This document shows positions 6,345 through 14,118 of a stretch of 64,000 bases of DNA, one piece after another; the stretch's first letter is position 1, and each line of letters opens with the position of its first letter. Source of the DNA: an uncultured Anaeromusa sp. Its GTDB lineage: Bacteria > Bacillota > Negativicutes > Anaeromusales > Anaeromusaceae. The position numbers and the translations under genes are program-made. Where the stretch lies: positions 2,235,501-2,299,500 of the forward strand of contig NZ_OY764902.1 in NCBI RefSeq assembly GCF_963668665.1. Reading direction: 5' to 3'. The notes beneath the pieces were generated by a model. The model was not told where the DNA came from, ran no database searches, and saw only the letters and a list, made by a program, of their open reading frames with translations.

Positions 6345-7373
6345 ATGTTTTCTTTAAATAGAACCAAGGAGTTTCTTGTATTTGGGGTATTGCTGCTTGC
6401 TTTGATTTTAACGGTATCGTTATTGGCCAGGCCTCTGTTTATCGTTTTGTTTGTTGCGACGCTGCTGGCGGTGTTGTTGAAGCCGCTGGTGCAGTTTTTG
6501 CGCAAAAAGCTGCCGGAATCCTTGGCGATTGCCCTAGCGTTGGGGGGCTTCTTTCTTTTGTTTGTTTTGATTTTGGCTTTTATTACAGGCAGCATTTTGC
6601 CAGCGTTGACCGATTTTGTAAAAGACATGCCGAATATAGCCGAAAACATGGCCTCTTTTGCCGCGGTGCTGGCAGCGCAGCATCCTTGGCTAGGGTCGGC
6701 TGAATTTATTCAGGAGCAGGCCAATCAGGTCTTGCAAGCTGCAACGTCATGGTCTGTTTCGTTTGCGAAGGCTTCCATCGGCCCCGTTTTACAGACCAGT
6801 TCCAATTTGGCGGAAATGATCGGGATTCCGATTATTACGTTCTATTTTTTGAAGGATGCCAGCAAAGGGCGCAATGGAGTGAAAAAATTGTTTCCCAAGG
6901 TTGGCGATGCTATTCAGCAATTTTGCGATCAAACGACGTTTATGCTGGGTAAGTATATTCAAGGACAAATGGCGGTGTCTCTTATTTCGGGGCTGTCGGT
7001 GCTGGCGGTAGGTTGGCTGTTGGGAGTTAATCATATTGTGCTGTTTGCCTTCTTATCGGCAGTGGGAGAGTGGATTCCGGTGGTGGGGCCGATCGTCGCT
7101 TCGATGTTGGCGATTACGACAGTTTTAATACAGGATCCTCTGATGGCGACGAAGCTGCTGATTTTTTACGTGATTATGTTTAAGCTGAATCATAATCTAA
7201 TCTATCCGACGCTGGTCGGCAAGGCGACAAAGCTGCATCCGGCGTTTATTATGATTGGCGTGTTGTTTGCCGGACATATTAGCGGCGTCTTTGGCATGCT
7301 GGTCATTGTGCCGACCTTGGCGATTTTGTATATTTACTTTTCGAAGGTATATTCTTTGGAAAAAGAAGAGTAA
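6345..7373 (+). CDS. AI-2E family transporter
   Basis: A 342-residue polytopic membrane protein of the UPF0118/AI-2E exporter family. It has paired hydrophobic helices at the N-terminus (FLVFGVLLLALILTVSLLA), a soluble amphipathic middle (about 95-150), and the conserved PIITFYFLKD and later GEWIPVVGPIVASML followed by the final helix pairs. Family members have been linked to export of autoinducer-2 or to Na+/H+ antiport; the substrate here is unknown. The start ATG at 6345 follows AAGGAGAGAG, and an in-frame ATG at 6321 lacks such a site. It stands alone right after the IS insertion. Confidence 0.85.
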   Translation: MFSLNRTKEFLVFGVLLLALILTVSLLARPLFIVLFVATLLAVLLKPLVQFLRKKLPESLAIALALGGFFLLFVLILAFITGSILPALTDFVKDMPNIAENMASFAAVLAAQHPWLGSAEFIQEQANQVLQAATSWSVSFAKASIGPVLQTSSNLAEMIGIPIITFYFLKDASKGRNGVKKLFPKVGDAIQQFCDQTTFMLGKYIQGQMAVSLISGLSVLAVGWLLGVNHIVLFAFLSAVGEWIPVVGPIVASMLAITTVLIQDPLMATKLLIFYVIMFKLNHNLIYPTLVGKATKLHPAFIMIGVLFAGHISGVFGMLVIVPTLAILYIYFSKVYSLEKEE

Positions 7374-7524
7374 AGGAGCTGGAACGGGACCAATAAAAGG
7401 ACGCCAAGCAGGGGCTAAAAACCTTTAACCTATATTTAAATAAACACGAATTATAAAGGCAGGATTTTAGTAGCTGGCAGCGAAAATCGTCAGTAAGAGA
7501 TAGGTTCGCAAAGGAGGAGAGGGT

Positions 7525-7950
7525 ATGGGCAAGCAGGCTGTGGCTGGCAAAGCCGAGGAATTGCGCCGCTGGGCGGCAGCGCATGCAGGCTGGCTGGCGG
7601 TTTCCGACGGTGACAATCTCCTGGAGAACGAGGTAGCTTTGATTTGCAACTTAGCTAGCATTTATGACCGGAAGCTGACGACGGAACAAGCGCAGCAATT
7701 TTTGCAGCAACTGCCGGGCAGTGTATTGCAGGCAGACTTGAATGAGCGCATTCCCTTTCCTCCTTTGCGCATACCCGTCAGTATCGGCGTGACCTATGCA
7801 GTAGGCTGTGTGGCGGAACAATGGCTGGCGGACGGTTGTCCGGCTGTTACGCCGATCTACGGGGTCGTCCTGCAGCGACAGATCTTTCAAGCGCGGCTTT
7901 TAGTGGATGAGCTGAGAGAACATCCTCAAAAAGAAATTCCTTTGGCATAA
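7525..7950 (+). CDS. DUF697-like small protein
   Basis: A 141-residue protein with LENEVALICNLASIYDRKLT (about 33-52) and PVSIGVTYAVGCVAEQWLAD (about 89-108), resembling the membrane-associated DUF697 domain found alone or at the C-terminus of Era-like GTPases. The second block may be an amphipathic or membrane helix. The start ATG follows AAAGGAGGAGAGGGT. It is transcribed in the same direction as the permease upstream, about 150 bases away, and ends at a strong terminator. No partner GTPase is visible. Function unknown. Confidence 0.55.
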   Translation: MGKQAVAGKAEELRRWAAAHAGWLAVSDGDNLLENEVALICNLASIYDRKLTTEQAQQFLQQLPGSVLQADLNERIPFPPLRIPVSIGVTYAVGCVAEQWLADGCPAVTPIYGVVLQRQIFQARLLVDELREHPQKEIPLA

Positions 7951-7992
7951 AAAATGGTTCCAGGCTGATGCGAAGCCTGGAACCATTTTTTA
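7948..7992. terminator. Terminator after the DUF697-like gene (bidirectional)
   Basis: A near-perfect hairpin (AAAAATGGTTCCAGGCT / AGCCTGGAACCATTTTT) with a 5-base loop starts at the stop codon. The A- and T-tracts make it usable from both sides. Confidence 0.9.
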
Positions 7993-8002
7993 TGCCATAA
8001 AT

Positions 8003-8172
8003 TATAATCGAACCGCGAAATACACGAAAGACGCGAAAGGGTTTTATGAATTTTAAAATCCATTACCCCGTAATCCTCAGTCGAATCCTCTCGTGACTCT
8101 CGCGACTCTTGTTTAATTCTATCCCGTCGCAACCCTCACTTTACTCCCTCTACTCCTGTTAAAATCCGTTTC
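8003..8172. repeat. Dispersed pyrimidine-rich intergenic repeat, copy A
   Basis: Shared blocks include CCGTAATCCTC, ACTCTTGTTT, and TTTACTCCCTCTACTCCTGTT, repeated twice within the copy with a period of about 50 bases. Related copies lie at 23441-23540 and 46310-46412. The left part also contains CGCGAAA-type short repeats. It sits between a terminator and the 3' end of the CARF-like gene. No coding potential was seen. Confidence 0.65.
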
Positions 8173-8175
8173 TCT

Positions 8176-9459
8176 CTAAAAGGTCAGAGCCGCGGTAACG
8201 CCTGGCTGCTGCAAGAAGGGGAGCAGTTTATCGAGCGTGTCGCGTTGCAAGGGATAGTCGGAAGCGGGCAGGAAATAGCGAGCCATCTCTTGGACTACCA
8301 GCAGGGCGTCGGCGCTTTCCGTTTTTAAGAGGGGCTGCATGCCTTGCCCCAAAAAGGAACGCTGGTATAGCTCGTGGAGAGCGGCGACAATGTGGCCTGC
8401 GGGAACCCGATCACCTAAAAGACAGGATTCCAAGTGGACATTCCAAAAGAGCGAGAAATCGCGTCCAGGCATTTCGGTCAAAGAGAGGACGGCTTGCTCT
8501 AGGTCGTGAAGAGCTGCTGGAATCTCTTGACGGGCCTGCTGGAGTAAATAGGTGCAAAGACCTTGATAAAAGCGGCGGAAACGCAGGAAGGTTCCTTGAT
8601 AATCGCCGCGCAGAAAACAGCGTTCGCAGCTAAAGGCTAGCTCGGTCAAATAATCAAGATTGTACATTTCCTCGTTGGTAAGCAGGCGTACAAGAAAGAG
8701 AAACTGCTTGGAAAGTATCTCAGCAGGAAGTTCTGCTTCCGGAATATCGGATAGTTTATAGCAAAGGCTGCGCAGCAGGCGGGACGCTTCGGCATATTGC
8801 ATGGCGTCCCAGTAATGATAGGCTTGGAAAATTTCCGTCATCAAGCCGGCGGCGCGGCTGCAGTCAGCGCAAAGGGTTACCGATTTAATATGCTGGCATT
8901 CACGAGCCAATTCGGCAAAACGCATTTCTTCAGCTAAGGGGCGGAGCTGCTCCAGGCTCGTCTCTTCGCTTAGCAAGGTAGGCTGCAGACGGGAGAGCTT
9001 CAGGTGGGAGGGATGATTGCTAACTGGCTGCGCCTGCCAAAGGGTAGCGTTGGGAATAAGGCCAGCTTCGCATAACAGCAGAAGCACGCCTTTCATAGCT
9101 TCGCTTCCGGAAGAGGTATTGAGATGGAACTGCGTCGGATGTTGCTGCCAATGCCGGATGATGGTCAGTAAGGTTTGCTTGCTGGCAGCGAGCATATCCG
9201 TAAAACTAGTTGGATCGGCTGCGTTTATGGGGCGAATATACACAGGCAAAGAAGGACTGTAAGCGGTATGCAGCCATTCGCGCATGGCCTCTGCCGCCTC
9301 TTGGGAAAGAGCGGAACCGGGGGCTTCCGTGGGCGCGCAAGGCAGCAAATATACCACTTGCGGCGTGATTTGACGGCATAAGGCTTGCAGCGGGCTTTCC
9401 AGTCCGGGGTCTCGTATGTCGAGAAAGCTGATAAGAATGGATGTGCTGTGTATAACCAT
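8176..9459 (-). CDS. Orphan CARF-domain-like protein (Cas TIGR02710-like)
   Basis: A 427-residue protein. The N-terminal ~165 residues look like a Rossmann-type CARF domain: an opening strand (TSILISFLDIRDPG), a central strand (PQVVYLLPC) and the motif FHLNTSSGSEAMKGVLLLL at about 112-130, which corresponds to the Ser/Thr-Gly-rich ligand loop of CARF proteins. The rest is all-helical, with AYHYWDAMQYAEASRLLRSL (about 217-236) resembling the W-x-x-x-x-Y-x-x-A segment of the Cas TIGR02710 group. No obvious HEPN RxxxxH motif or nuclease signature was found. CARF proteins sense cyclic oligoadenylates made by type III CRISPR systems, but none is in the window. The start follows AAGGAGGTCTCGAAC. 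Assignment is from pattern only. Confidence 0.5.
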   Translation of the reverse strand: MVIHSTSILISFLDIRDPGLESPLQALCRQITPQVVYLLPCAPTEAPGSALSQEAAEAMREWLHTAYSPSLPVYIRPINAADPTSFTDMLAASKQTLLTIIRHWQQHPTQFHLNTSSGSEAMKGVLLLLCEAGLIPNATLWQAQPVSNHPSHLKLSRLQPTLLSEETSLEQLRPLAEEMRFAELARECQHIKSVTLCADCSRAAGLMTEIFQAYHYWDAMQYAEASRLLRSLCYKLSDIPEAELPAEILSKQFLFLVRLLTNEEMYNLDYLTELAFSCERCFLRGDYQGTFLRFRRFYQGLCTYLLQQARQEIPAALHDLEQAVLSLTEMPGRDFSLFWNVHLESCLLGDRVPAGHIVAALHELYQRSFLGQGMQPLLKTESADALLVVQEMARYFLPASDYPLQRDTLDKLLPFLQQPGVTAALTF

Positions 9460-9557
9460 GTTCGAGACCTCCTTGGGGGATAATACATATATTAAGTAAA
9501 GGGTTAGACGTTAGGCGAGGAAACCCTGCTTGTAAAAAGGGGAAAAAGAAAAAATAC

Positions 9558-9592
9558 AAAAATCCTGCCCGGCTTAGCCGGACAGGATTTTT
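9558..9592 (-). terminator. Terminator of the asparaginase gene
   Basis: A hairpin (AAATCCTGTCCGGCT / AGCCGGGCAGGATTT on the minus strand) with a T-run, starting 12 bases after the asparaginase stop. Confidence 0.88.
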
Positions 9593-9603
9593 GTCAGTGG
9601 GAA

Positions 9604-10686
9604 TTAGTATTCCCAGAACATACGTTGAATTTCTTTGGTGTCGTGGGTTTTGGTCAAAGCCAGCATTAATAAAATGCGGGATTTTTGAGGATTAAGGGTA
9701 TCCGAAGCGACAAAGTCCAGTTCATCATCGTTGGCTTCGCCGTTGCGGGCTAAAATGCCGTTGCCTACGCGGGAGCTGCGGACGATAAGGACGCCTTGTT
9801 TACGGGCGTCAATCAAACCTTGTTTTACTTCGGTGAAGAGGCTGCCGTCGCCTACGCCAGCGTGAACAATTCCTTTAGCGCCATGAGCGACAAAGGCGTC
9901 CAGGCCATCGCGAGAATTATTGGCATAGCCATAGACAATATCTACGCGAGGCAGGTCGGTGAGACCGGTAATGTCAAATTCGCTTTGAGTCGTATGTTTG
10001 CGAGTGGATTCACGGTAGAAGTAAGCTTTGCCGCCTTGCATGTAGCCGAGGTAGCCAAGCTCAGGCGCGCGGAAAGTGTCCAACAGCGAGGTGTTGGTTT
10101 TGGTTACTTCACGAGCGCCGTTAATGGCGTCGTTCAAGCAGACCAGAACGCCTTTATTACGGGCTTCTTTGGTGCCGGCGATGACGACGGCATTGTACAG
10201 GTTCATCGGGCCGTCAGCGCTCATGGCTGTCGGCGGGCGCATGGCGCCAACAATGACAACCGGTTTTTCGCTTTTAACGACTAGGTTTAAGAAATAGGCT
10301 GTTTCTTCGATGGTGTCGGTACCATGGGTGACGACAATTCCGTCCACATCATCGGAAGCCAGCAGCTCGTTGATGCGTTTAGCCAGTTTCAACCAAACTT
10401 TGTTGGTCATGTTTTCGCTGGCGATTTGCGCAATCTGTTCGCCGCTGACATTGGCTACTTTCTTGAGTTCCGGGACATTGTTAATGAGCGCGTCCACGGG
10501 AACTACAGCAGCCGTGTAGCCAACAGTGGTAGTGCTGGTGGCTCCAGAGCCGGCAATAGTGCCGCCTGTGGCAAGAATTTTTACGTTGGGCAGATGATTG
10601 TTGCTCGGTTCTGCGGCAAAGGCTACTTGCATGCTGCAGAGGAAGACTACCAGGACAGCTAAGGTGACAAGAACTTTCCGATTCAT
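9604..10686 (-). CDS. ansB: Type II (periplasmic) L-asparaginase
   Basis: A 360-residue asparaginase that hydrolyses L-asparagine to aspartate and ammonia. A signal peptide is evident (VLVTLAVLVVFLCSMQVAFA, cleavage expected near residue 24), so the mature enzyme should be periplasmic. Both catalytic threonine motifs are present: ATGGTIAG (Thr43) and VTHGTDTIEE (Thr123, with Asp124), as well as the DGPMNLYNAV block. The start follows AAAGGGAGTTGAGTG. The gene is divergent from a nitrilase-family amidase. In context it supplies aspartate for the aspartase encoded at 21.9 kb and supports amino-acid fermentation. Confidence 0.95.
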   Translation of the reverse strand: MNRKVLVTLAVLVVFLCSMQVAFAAEPSNNHLPNVKILATGGTIAGSGATSTTTVGYTAAVVPVDALINNVPELKKVANVSGEQIAQIASENMTNKVWLKLAKRINELLASDDVDGIVVTHGTDTIEETAYFLNLVVKSEKPVVIVGAMRPPTAMSADGPMNLYNAVVIAGTKEARNKGVLVCLNDAINGAREVTKTNTSLLDTFRAPELGYLGYMQGGKAYFYRESTRKHTTQSEFDITGLTDLPRVDIVYGYANNSRDGLDAFVAHGAKGIVHAGVGDGSLFTEVKQGLIDARKQGVLIVRSSRVGNGILARNGEANDDELDFVASDTLNPQKSRILLMLALTKTHDTKEIQRMFWEY

Positions 10687-10962
10687 TCACTCAACTCCCT
10701 TTTTCAAATAATTTGAAATCTACCAACGAATTCAGTATACCATAAAATAAATTCATTGCGAAAAACAGAAAAACAAGCATGGGGGAAAAAATGGAAGAAA
10801 CATCAAGGTATACATGTCTATTCTGGAGAGAATGTTAGTTAAAAAGATATTTTGCGACGAGACATCTTTTTGAGTTGCTCCCGGAGAAGGGGGAAGGGGC
10901 AGGAACTGGAGCAAACAAGTAGAATCAAGAGAAAACAAGAAGCTTGTTCGCAGGAGGAAGTT
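10687..10962. promoter_or_regulatory. Divergent intergenic region between asparaginase and amidase
   Basis: A 276-base AT-rich spacer. It contains the palindromic hexamer GTATAC (10808-10813) in GGTATACATGTC, comparable to elements upstream of the dicarboxylate transporter and aspartase. I could not single out convincing -35/-10 pairs for either gene. Confidence 0.3.
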
Positions 10963-11799
10963 ATGAAAACAGATGAAAATTTTTTATTGGGCCTTTGTCA
11001 GATGGCTACGCGCGTTGCTAAGGAGGAAAATCTGCGCCAGGCGCAGCAGATGGTGCAGCAGGCGGCCCGGGAAGGTTGTCGCTTGGTGGTTTTGCCGGAA
11101 ATGTTCAGCTGCCCCTATCAGGCGGCGTTGTTCCCGGAGTATGCGGAACCAGCGGAGGGAGAAACCGTAAGCCGTATGAGCGCATGGGCCAGGGAAAGCG
11201 GCGTCGTTTTAGTAGGCGGCTCTATCCCGGAGTGTGATGAAGCGGGGCGCGTCTATAATACGTCCTTTGTTTTTGACGAACAGGGAGTTTTGTTGGGGCG
11301 GCACCGAAAAATGCATTTGTTTGATGTGGATATTGCAGGGGGCACTTGCTTTCGGGAATCCGATACGTTGACCGCTGGAAACGAGTTGACTTTATGTGAA
11401 ACTTCCGTAGGGGTGTTGGGCGTAGGGATCTGCTATGACATGCGCTTTGGCGCCATGGCTGGGGAAATGGTGCGGCGAGGGGCCGATTTGTTGATTTATC
11501 CGGCTGCTTTTGGCTGGACGACTGGGCCGGCTCATTGGGAGCTGACGCTGCGGGCCAGGGCGGTAGATCACCAGGTATTTGTTGTCGGGGCGGCGCCGGC
11601 CAAACTGGCGGGATCTGTTTATGAAGCATATGGTCACTCTCTAGTGGCGGATCCTTGGGGCCGGATTTTGTTTCAAGCCGATGAAACAGAGCAACTGGTG
11701 AAAGTAGAAATAGACCGCGCTGTGCAGGCAAAGGTGCGCGCTGAACTGCCGCTGCTGCAGCATCTTCGGGGCGACTATCGTATTTTGCCGCAGCAGTGA
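10963..11799 (+). CDS. Carbon-nitrogen hydrolase (omega-amidase/nitrilase superfamily)
   Basis: A 278-residue nitrilase-superfamily enzyme with the full catalytic triad: Glu46 (VVLPEMFSC), Lys116 (HRKMHLFD) and Cys157 (GVGICYDMRF). The HRKMHLFDVDIAGG and CYDMRFGAM signatures fit the omega-amidase (Nit2) branch, which deaminates alpha-ketoglutaramate or alpha-ketosuccinamate; this substrate choice is inferred. The ATG at 10963 follows CAGGAGGAAG and is preferred over an upstream in-frame start at 10852. Placed divergently from asparaginase, it may handle the transamination products of amide amino acids. Confidence 0.85.
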   Translation: MKTDENFLLGLCQMATRVAKEENLRQAQQMVQQAAREGCRLVVLPEMFSCPYQAALFPEYAEPAEGETVSRMSAWARESGVVLVGGSIPECDEAGRVYNTSFVFDEQGVLLGRHRKMHLFDVDIAGGTCFRESDTLTAGNELTLCETSVGVLGVGICYDMRFGAMAGEMVRRGADLLIYPAAFGWTTGPAHWELTLRARAVDHQVFVVGAAPAKLAGSVYEAYGHSLVADPWGRILFQADETEQLVKVEIDRAVQAKVRAELPLLQHLRGDYRILPQQ

Positions 11800-11826
11800 A
11801 AAGGCCGCGCGGCGGACCGCCTAAAA

Positions 11827-11869
11827 TAAAAAAGCGACTGTGCAAATTTGCTGCATAGTCGCTTTTTAT
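11827..11869. terminator. Bidirectional terminator between convergent amidase and hydrogenase genes
   Basis: The stem AAAAAGCGACT / AGTCGCTTTTT, extended by GTGCA/TGCAT-type pairing, serves both the amidase (plus) and the hydrogenase operon (minus), which ends at 11913. Confidence 0.85.
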
Positions 11870-11912
11870 CGTAGTTCACATTTTCTAGTTTAGCCGTTTC
11901 TTCTGCTGCGTT

Positions 11913-12620
11913 CTAAGGCTTGCGGCCAATGAGCAGCAAAAGAGCGTATAGCAAAGCTTGCGGGCGGGGCGGACAGCCGGGAAGCTTCATGTGTACCGGG
12001 ATGAAATCTTCTACCTTGCCGGCTAACGCGTAAGGAGCGCCGTTGACGCAGCCTCCGGAAGAACAGGCGCCCACAGTTAGAACGCGCTTGGGTTCCGGCA
12101 TGGCTTCGTAGGTGCGCAAAACGGCGTCTTTTAGGTGATGCGTAACACCGCCGGTGACCATTAACAGGTCGGCGTGACGGGGCGAGGCGACAAAAGAAAT
12201 GCCATAACGCGCCAAATCGTAATAAGGATTCCCCAAGGCGGCCATCTCAAAATCGCAAGCATTGCAGGAGCCTGCGTCCAGGTGCCGAATCGCCAGAGAG
12301 CGGCCGAAAATACGATGCGTTTCTTCGGCGAGCTCTTTACCTAAAGCCGTATGAAAGGCGTGATAGCTTTCCGGAACGTGCTGCAGCAAATGACGCTCGC
12401 AAGATTCCAAGCAAAGGCCGCAAAAAGTGCAGCGCTCCGGATTCCATTGCCAGTCAGGCTGCGTGGTAAGGGCGCCTGTGGGACAGGCGGATACGCAATG
12501 ATGGCATTGACTGCAGCTTTCTGTTTGCTGCAGCCGGCCGCGCAGCGTGAGCGGCGAGGGGGCTGCTGTTTTTTCAGTAACACAACCGGTTTGAAAAATG
12601 GTATTTAACAATTTCCACAT
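11913..12620 (-). CDS. Fused ferredoxin / NuoB-like small subunit of group 4 hydrogenase (HyfH-HyfI type)
   Basis: A 235-residue protein joining two subunits that are separate in E. coli hydrogenases 3 and 4. Residues 36-74 hold two 4Fe-4S motifs (CSQCHHCVSACP; CTFCGLCLESCE), matching HycF/HyfH. Residues 105-235 are the NuoB/HycG-like electron-transfer subunit, with its cluster ligands at Cys119, Cys122, Cys186 (TVGACSSGGC) and Cys216 (LPGCPPRP). It passes electrons to the [NiFe] large subunit encoded just upstream, 10 bases away. It is the last gene of the operon. An AGGAGT site precedes the ATG. Confidence 0.85.
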   Translation of the reverse strand: MWKLLNTIFQTGCVTEKTAAPSPLTLRGRLQQTESCSQCHHCVSACPTGALTTQPDWQWNPERCTFCGLCLESCERHLLQHVPESYHAFHTALGKELAEETHRIFGRSLAIRHLDAGSCNACDFEMAALGNPYYDLARYGISFVASPRHADLLMVTGGVTHHLKDAVLRTYEAMPEPKRVLTVGACSSGGCVNGAPYALAGKVEDFIPVHMKLPGCPPRPQALLYALLLLIGRKP

Positions 12621-12630
12621 GATTGTACTC

Positions 12631-14118
12631 CTAACGGTCGAGACAAGCGTAACACAGCTCGAAGCTTTTATTGATTAAAGGAAAGTCTGGAATGATGTTT
12701 CCCGGCACCGTCAGCGGTACGGCCATCCAGTTGGGGTACGACGCAGAGCGCAGGAAGAGACGGGACAGATGACCGCTGCTGTCAATTTGCAGCCAGATGA
12801 ACTCGCCGCCACGAGGCGATTCCGCCCAACCCAAGGCGCTGCCTGGCGGCGGCAAGGGCGGAATGGGCGTTTGCATGGGGCCGGGCGGCAATTGGCGCAG
12901 CGCTTTGCTTAAAAGCAGCAGACTTTCCTGGGCTTCGTCGGCGCGCAAAAAAAGCCGGGCGGCTACATCGCCTTCTTTACGCACTGGGATGTGCGGCTGC
13001 AAGGCTTGGTAAGCGCCGTAGGGAAGGTCGCGCCGCAAGTCAATATCTACGCCGGAAGCGCGCGCCGCAGGGCCGACTACGCCCAGTTCCAGGGCGGCTT
13101 TATGAGGCAGAATGCCCGTGGTTTCCGTGCGTTGGCTTAAGGCGTCATGTCCAGCTAAGAGGTCAATGAAGTTTTTTACTTTTTCTTCAAGCTGTCCTAG
13201 AAACTGCAGCAGCTCTTGCTGGTCTTTGTCATTGATATCGCGGGACACGCCGCCTGGCGTAATCCAGCTGCGCAAGAAACGGTGCCCGGTGAGTCGTTCA
13301 TTCCAGCGCTGACAATCTTCTTTCAAACGGCTACCGATGCTGACTCCTGCGTGGAAGCCGACGCCGGCGCAAAGATTCCCCATATCCCCCAGATGGTTGT
13401 ACAGCCGCTCCAGCTCGCAGGCGATAAGGCGCAGCATAGCGGCGCGAGGGGGGATTTCCTGGCGGCAAAGCGTTTCGATCGCCTGGCAAAAGGCCATGGC
13501 ATGGGTAACGCTGCAAGCGCCGCAGACGCGTTCTACGCCATGAAGAGCCTGGCTGACGGTGCGGCCTTCCATGGCTTTTTCTACGCCGCGGTGCGTGTAG
13601 AAAAGACGCGCTTCTAGATGCAGTACGTTTTCACCGGCTTGGGTGAAACGAAAATGTCCCGGTTCAATGATGCCGGCGTGAATGGGGCCGACTGGCGTTT
13701 CAAAAAGACCTTCGCCGCTGGCGCGCGGAACCGGGAAGGCTTCGCCTTCGGGCGGTATCGCCGCTCCCGCATCTTTACGCAGCGGAAAGACACCGCGCGC
13801 ATGATGCAGTACCAGCGGTCGCAAGTCAGGATGACCAGCCGGGGACAGGCCGAATAAATCGTGAATTTCCCGTTCGTACCAGGCTGCGCCGGGAAAGATC
13901 GCAGTGATGCTGGGGAAAGAGGTCGAGGAGGCGGAGAGCGGCAGACGCAGCAGTTGCAAATCCTGCTCTTGGGCTTGGAAGAACACGGCATATATGGCAT
14001 AAACGCCGTGCAGCGCTCTCTCGTCATTTGCGAATAAGGCGGACAATTGATAATCGCGCCCGTGGAGCTGAGCGGTTTGCGCCTGCCAATTTACGGGCAA
14101 TACATCATGGCTTTGCAT
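12631..14118 (-). CDS. Group 4 [NiFe]-hydrogenase large subunit, NuoC-NuoD fusion (HyfG/HycE type)
   Basis: A 495-residue catalytic subunit. Residues 1-125 are NuoC-like (AAWYEREIHDLFGLSPAGHP) and the remainder NuoD-like. Both nickel-binding Cys pairs are present: Cys199/Cys202 in ERVCGACSVTHA and Cys489/Cys492 in the terminal CYACLDR. That makes it a true hydrogenase rather than a complex I subunit. The chain stops exactly at CYACLDR, so there is no C-terminal extension for a maturation protease, as reported for some CooH/Ech-type enzymes. I chose the ATG at 14118 (GGGAGG eight bases upstream) over a GTG at 14127. It overlaps the upstream gene by 14 bases. Confidence 0.88.
   Translation of the reverse strand: MQSHDVLPVNWQAQTAQLHGRDYQLSALFANDERALHGVYAIYAVFFQAQEQDLQLLRLPLSASSTSFPSITAIFPGAAWYEREIHDLFGLSPAGHPDLRPLVLHHARGVFPLRKDAGAAIPPEGEAFPVPRASGEGLFETPVGPIHAGIIEPGHFRFTQAGENVLHLEARLFYTHRGVEKAMEGRTVSQALHGVERVCGACSVTHAMAFCQAIETLCRQEIPPRAAMLRLIACELERLYNHLGDMGNLCAGVGFHAGVSIGSRLKEDCQRWNERLTGHRFLRSWITPGGVSRDINDKDQQELLQFLGQLEEKVKNFIDLLAGHDALSQRTETTGILPHKAALELGVVGPAARASGVDIDLRRDLPYGAYQALQPHIPVRKEGDVAARLFLRADEAQESLLLLSKALRQLPPGPMQTPIPPLPPPGSALGWAESPRGGEFIWLQIDSSGHLSRLFLRSASYPNWMAVPLTVPGNIIPDFPLINKSFELCYACLDR

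Noticed and set aside
8003..8172. CRISPR array near the CARF-like gene
   Set aside because: The short repeats here are irregular and lack equal-length spacers; they belong to the dispersed pyrimidine-rich repeat family.
9017..9381. Plus-strand frames within the CARF-like gene
   Set aside because: They have no ribosome sites and no recognisable domains, and are explained by antisense reading of the minus-strand gene.
10852..10962. N-terminal extension of the nitrilase-family gene from the ATG at 10852
   Set aside because: The extension is Arg/Gln-rich with no family similarity, while the ATG at 10963 has an excellent AGGAGG site and begins the normal nitrilase fold.
12631..14118. Large-subunit gene read as a complex I NuoCD remnant
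   Set aside because: Both CxxC nickel-binding motifs are present and the neighbours are Hyf-type, which favours a true [NiFe] hydrogenase.
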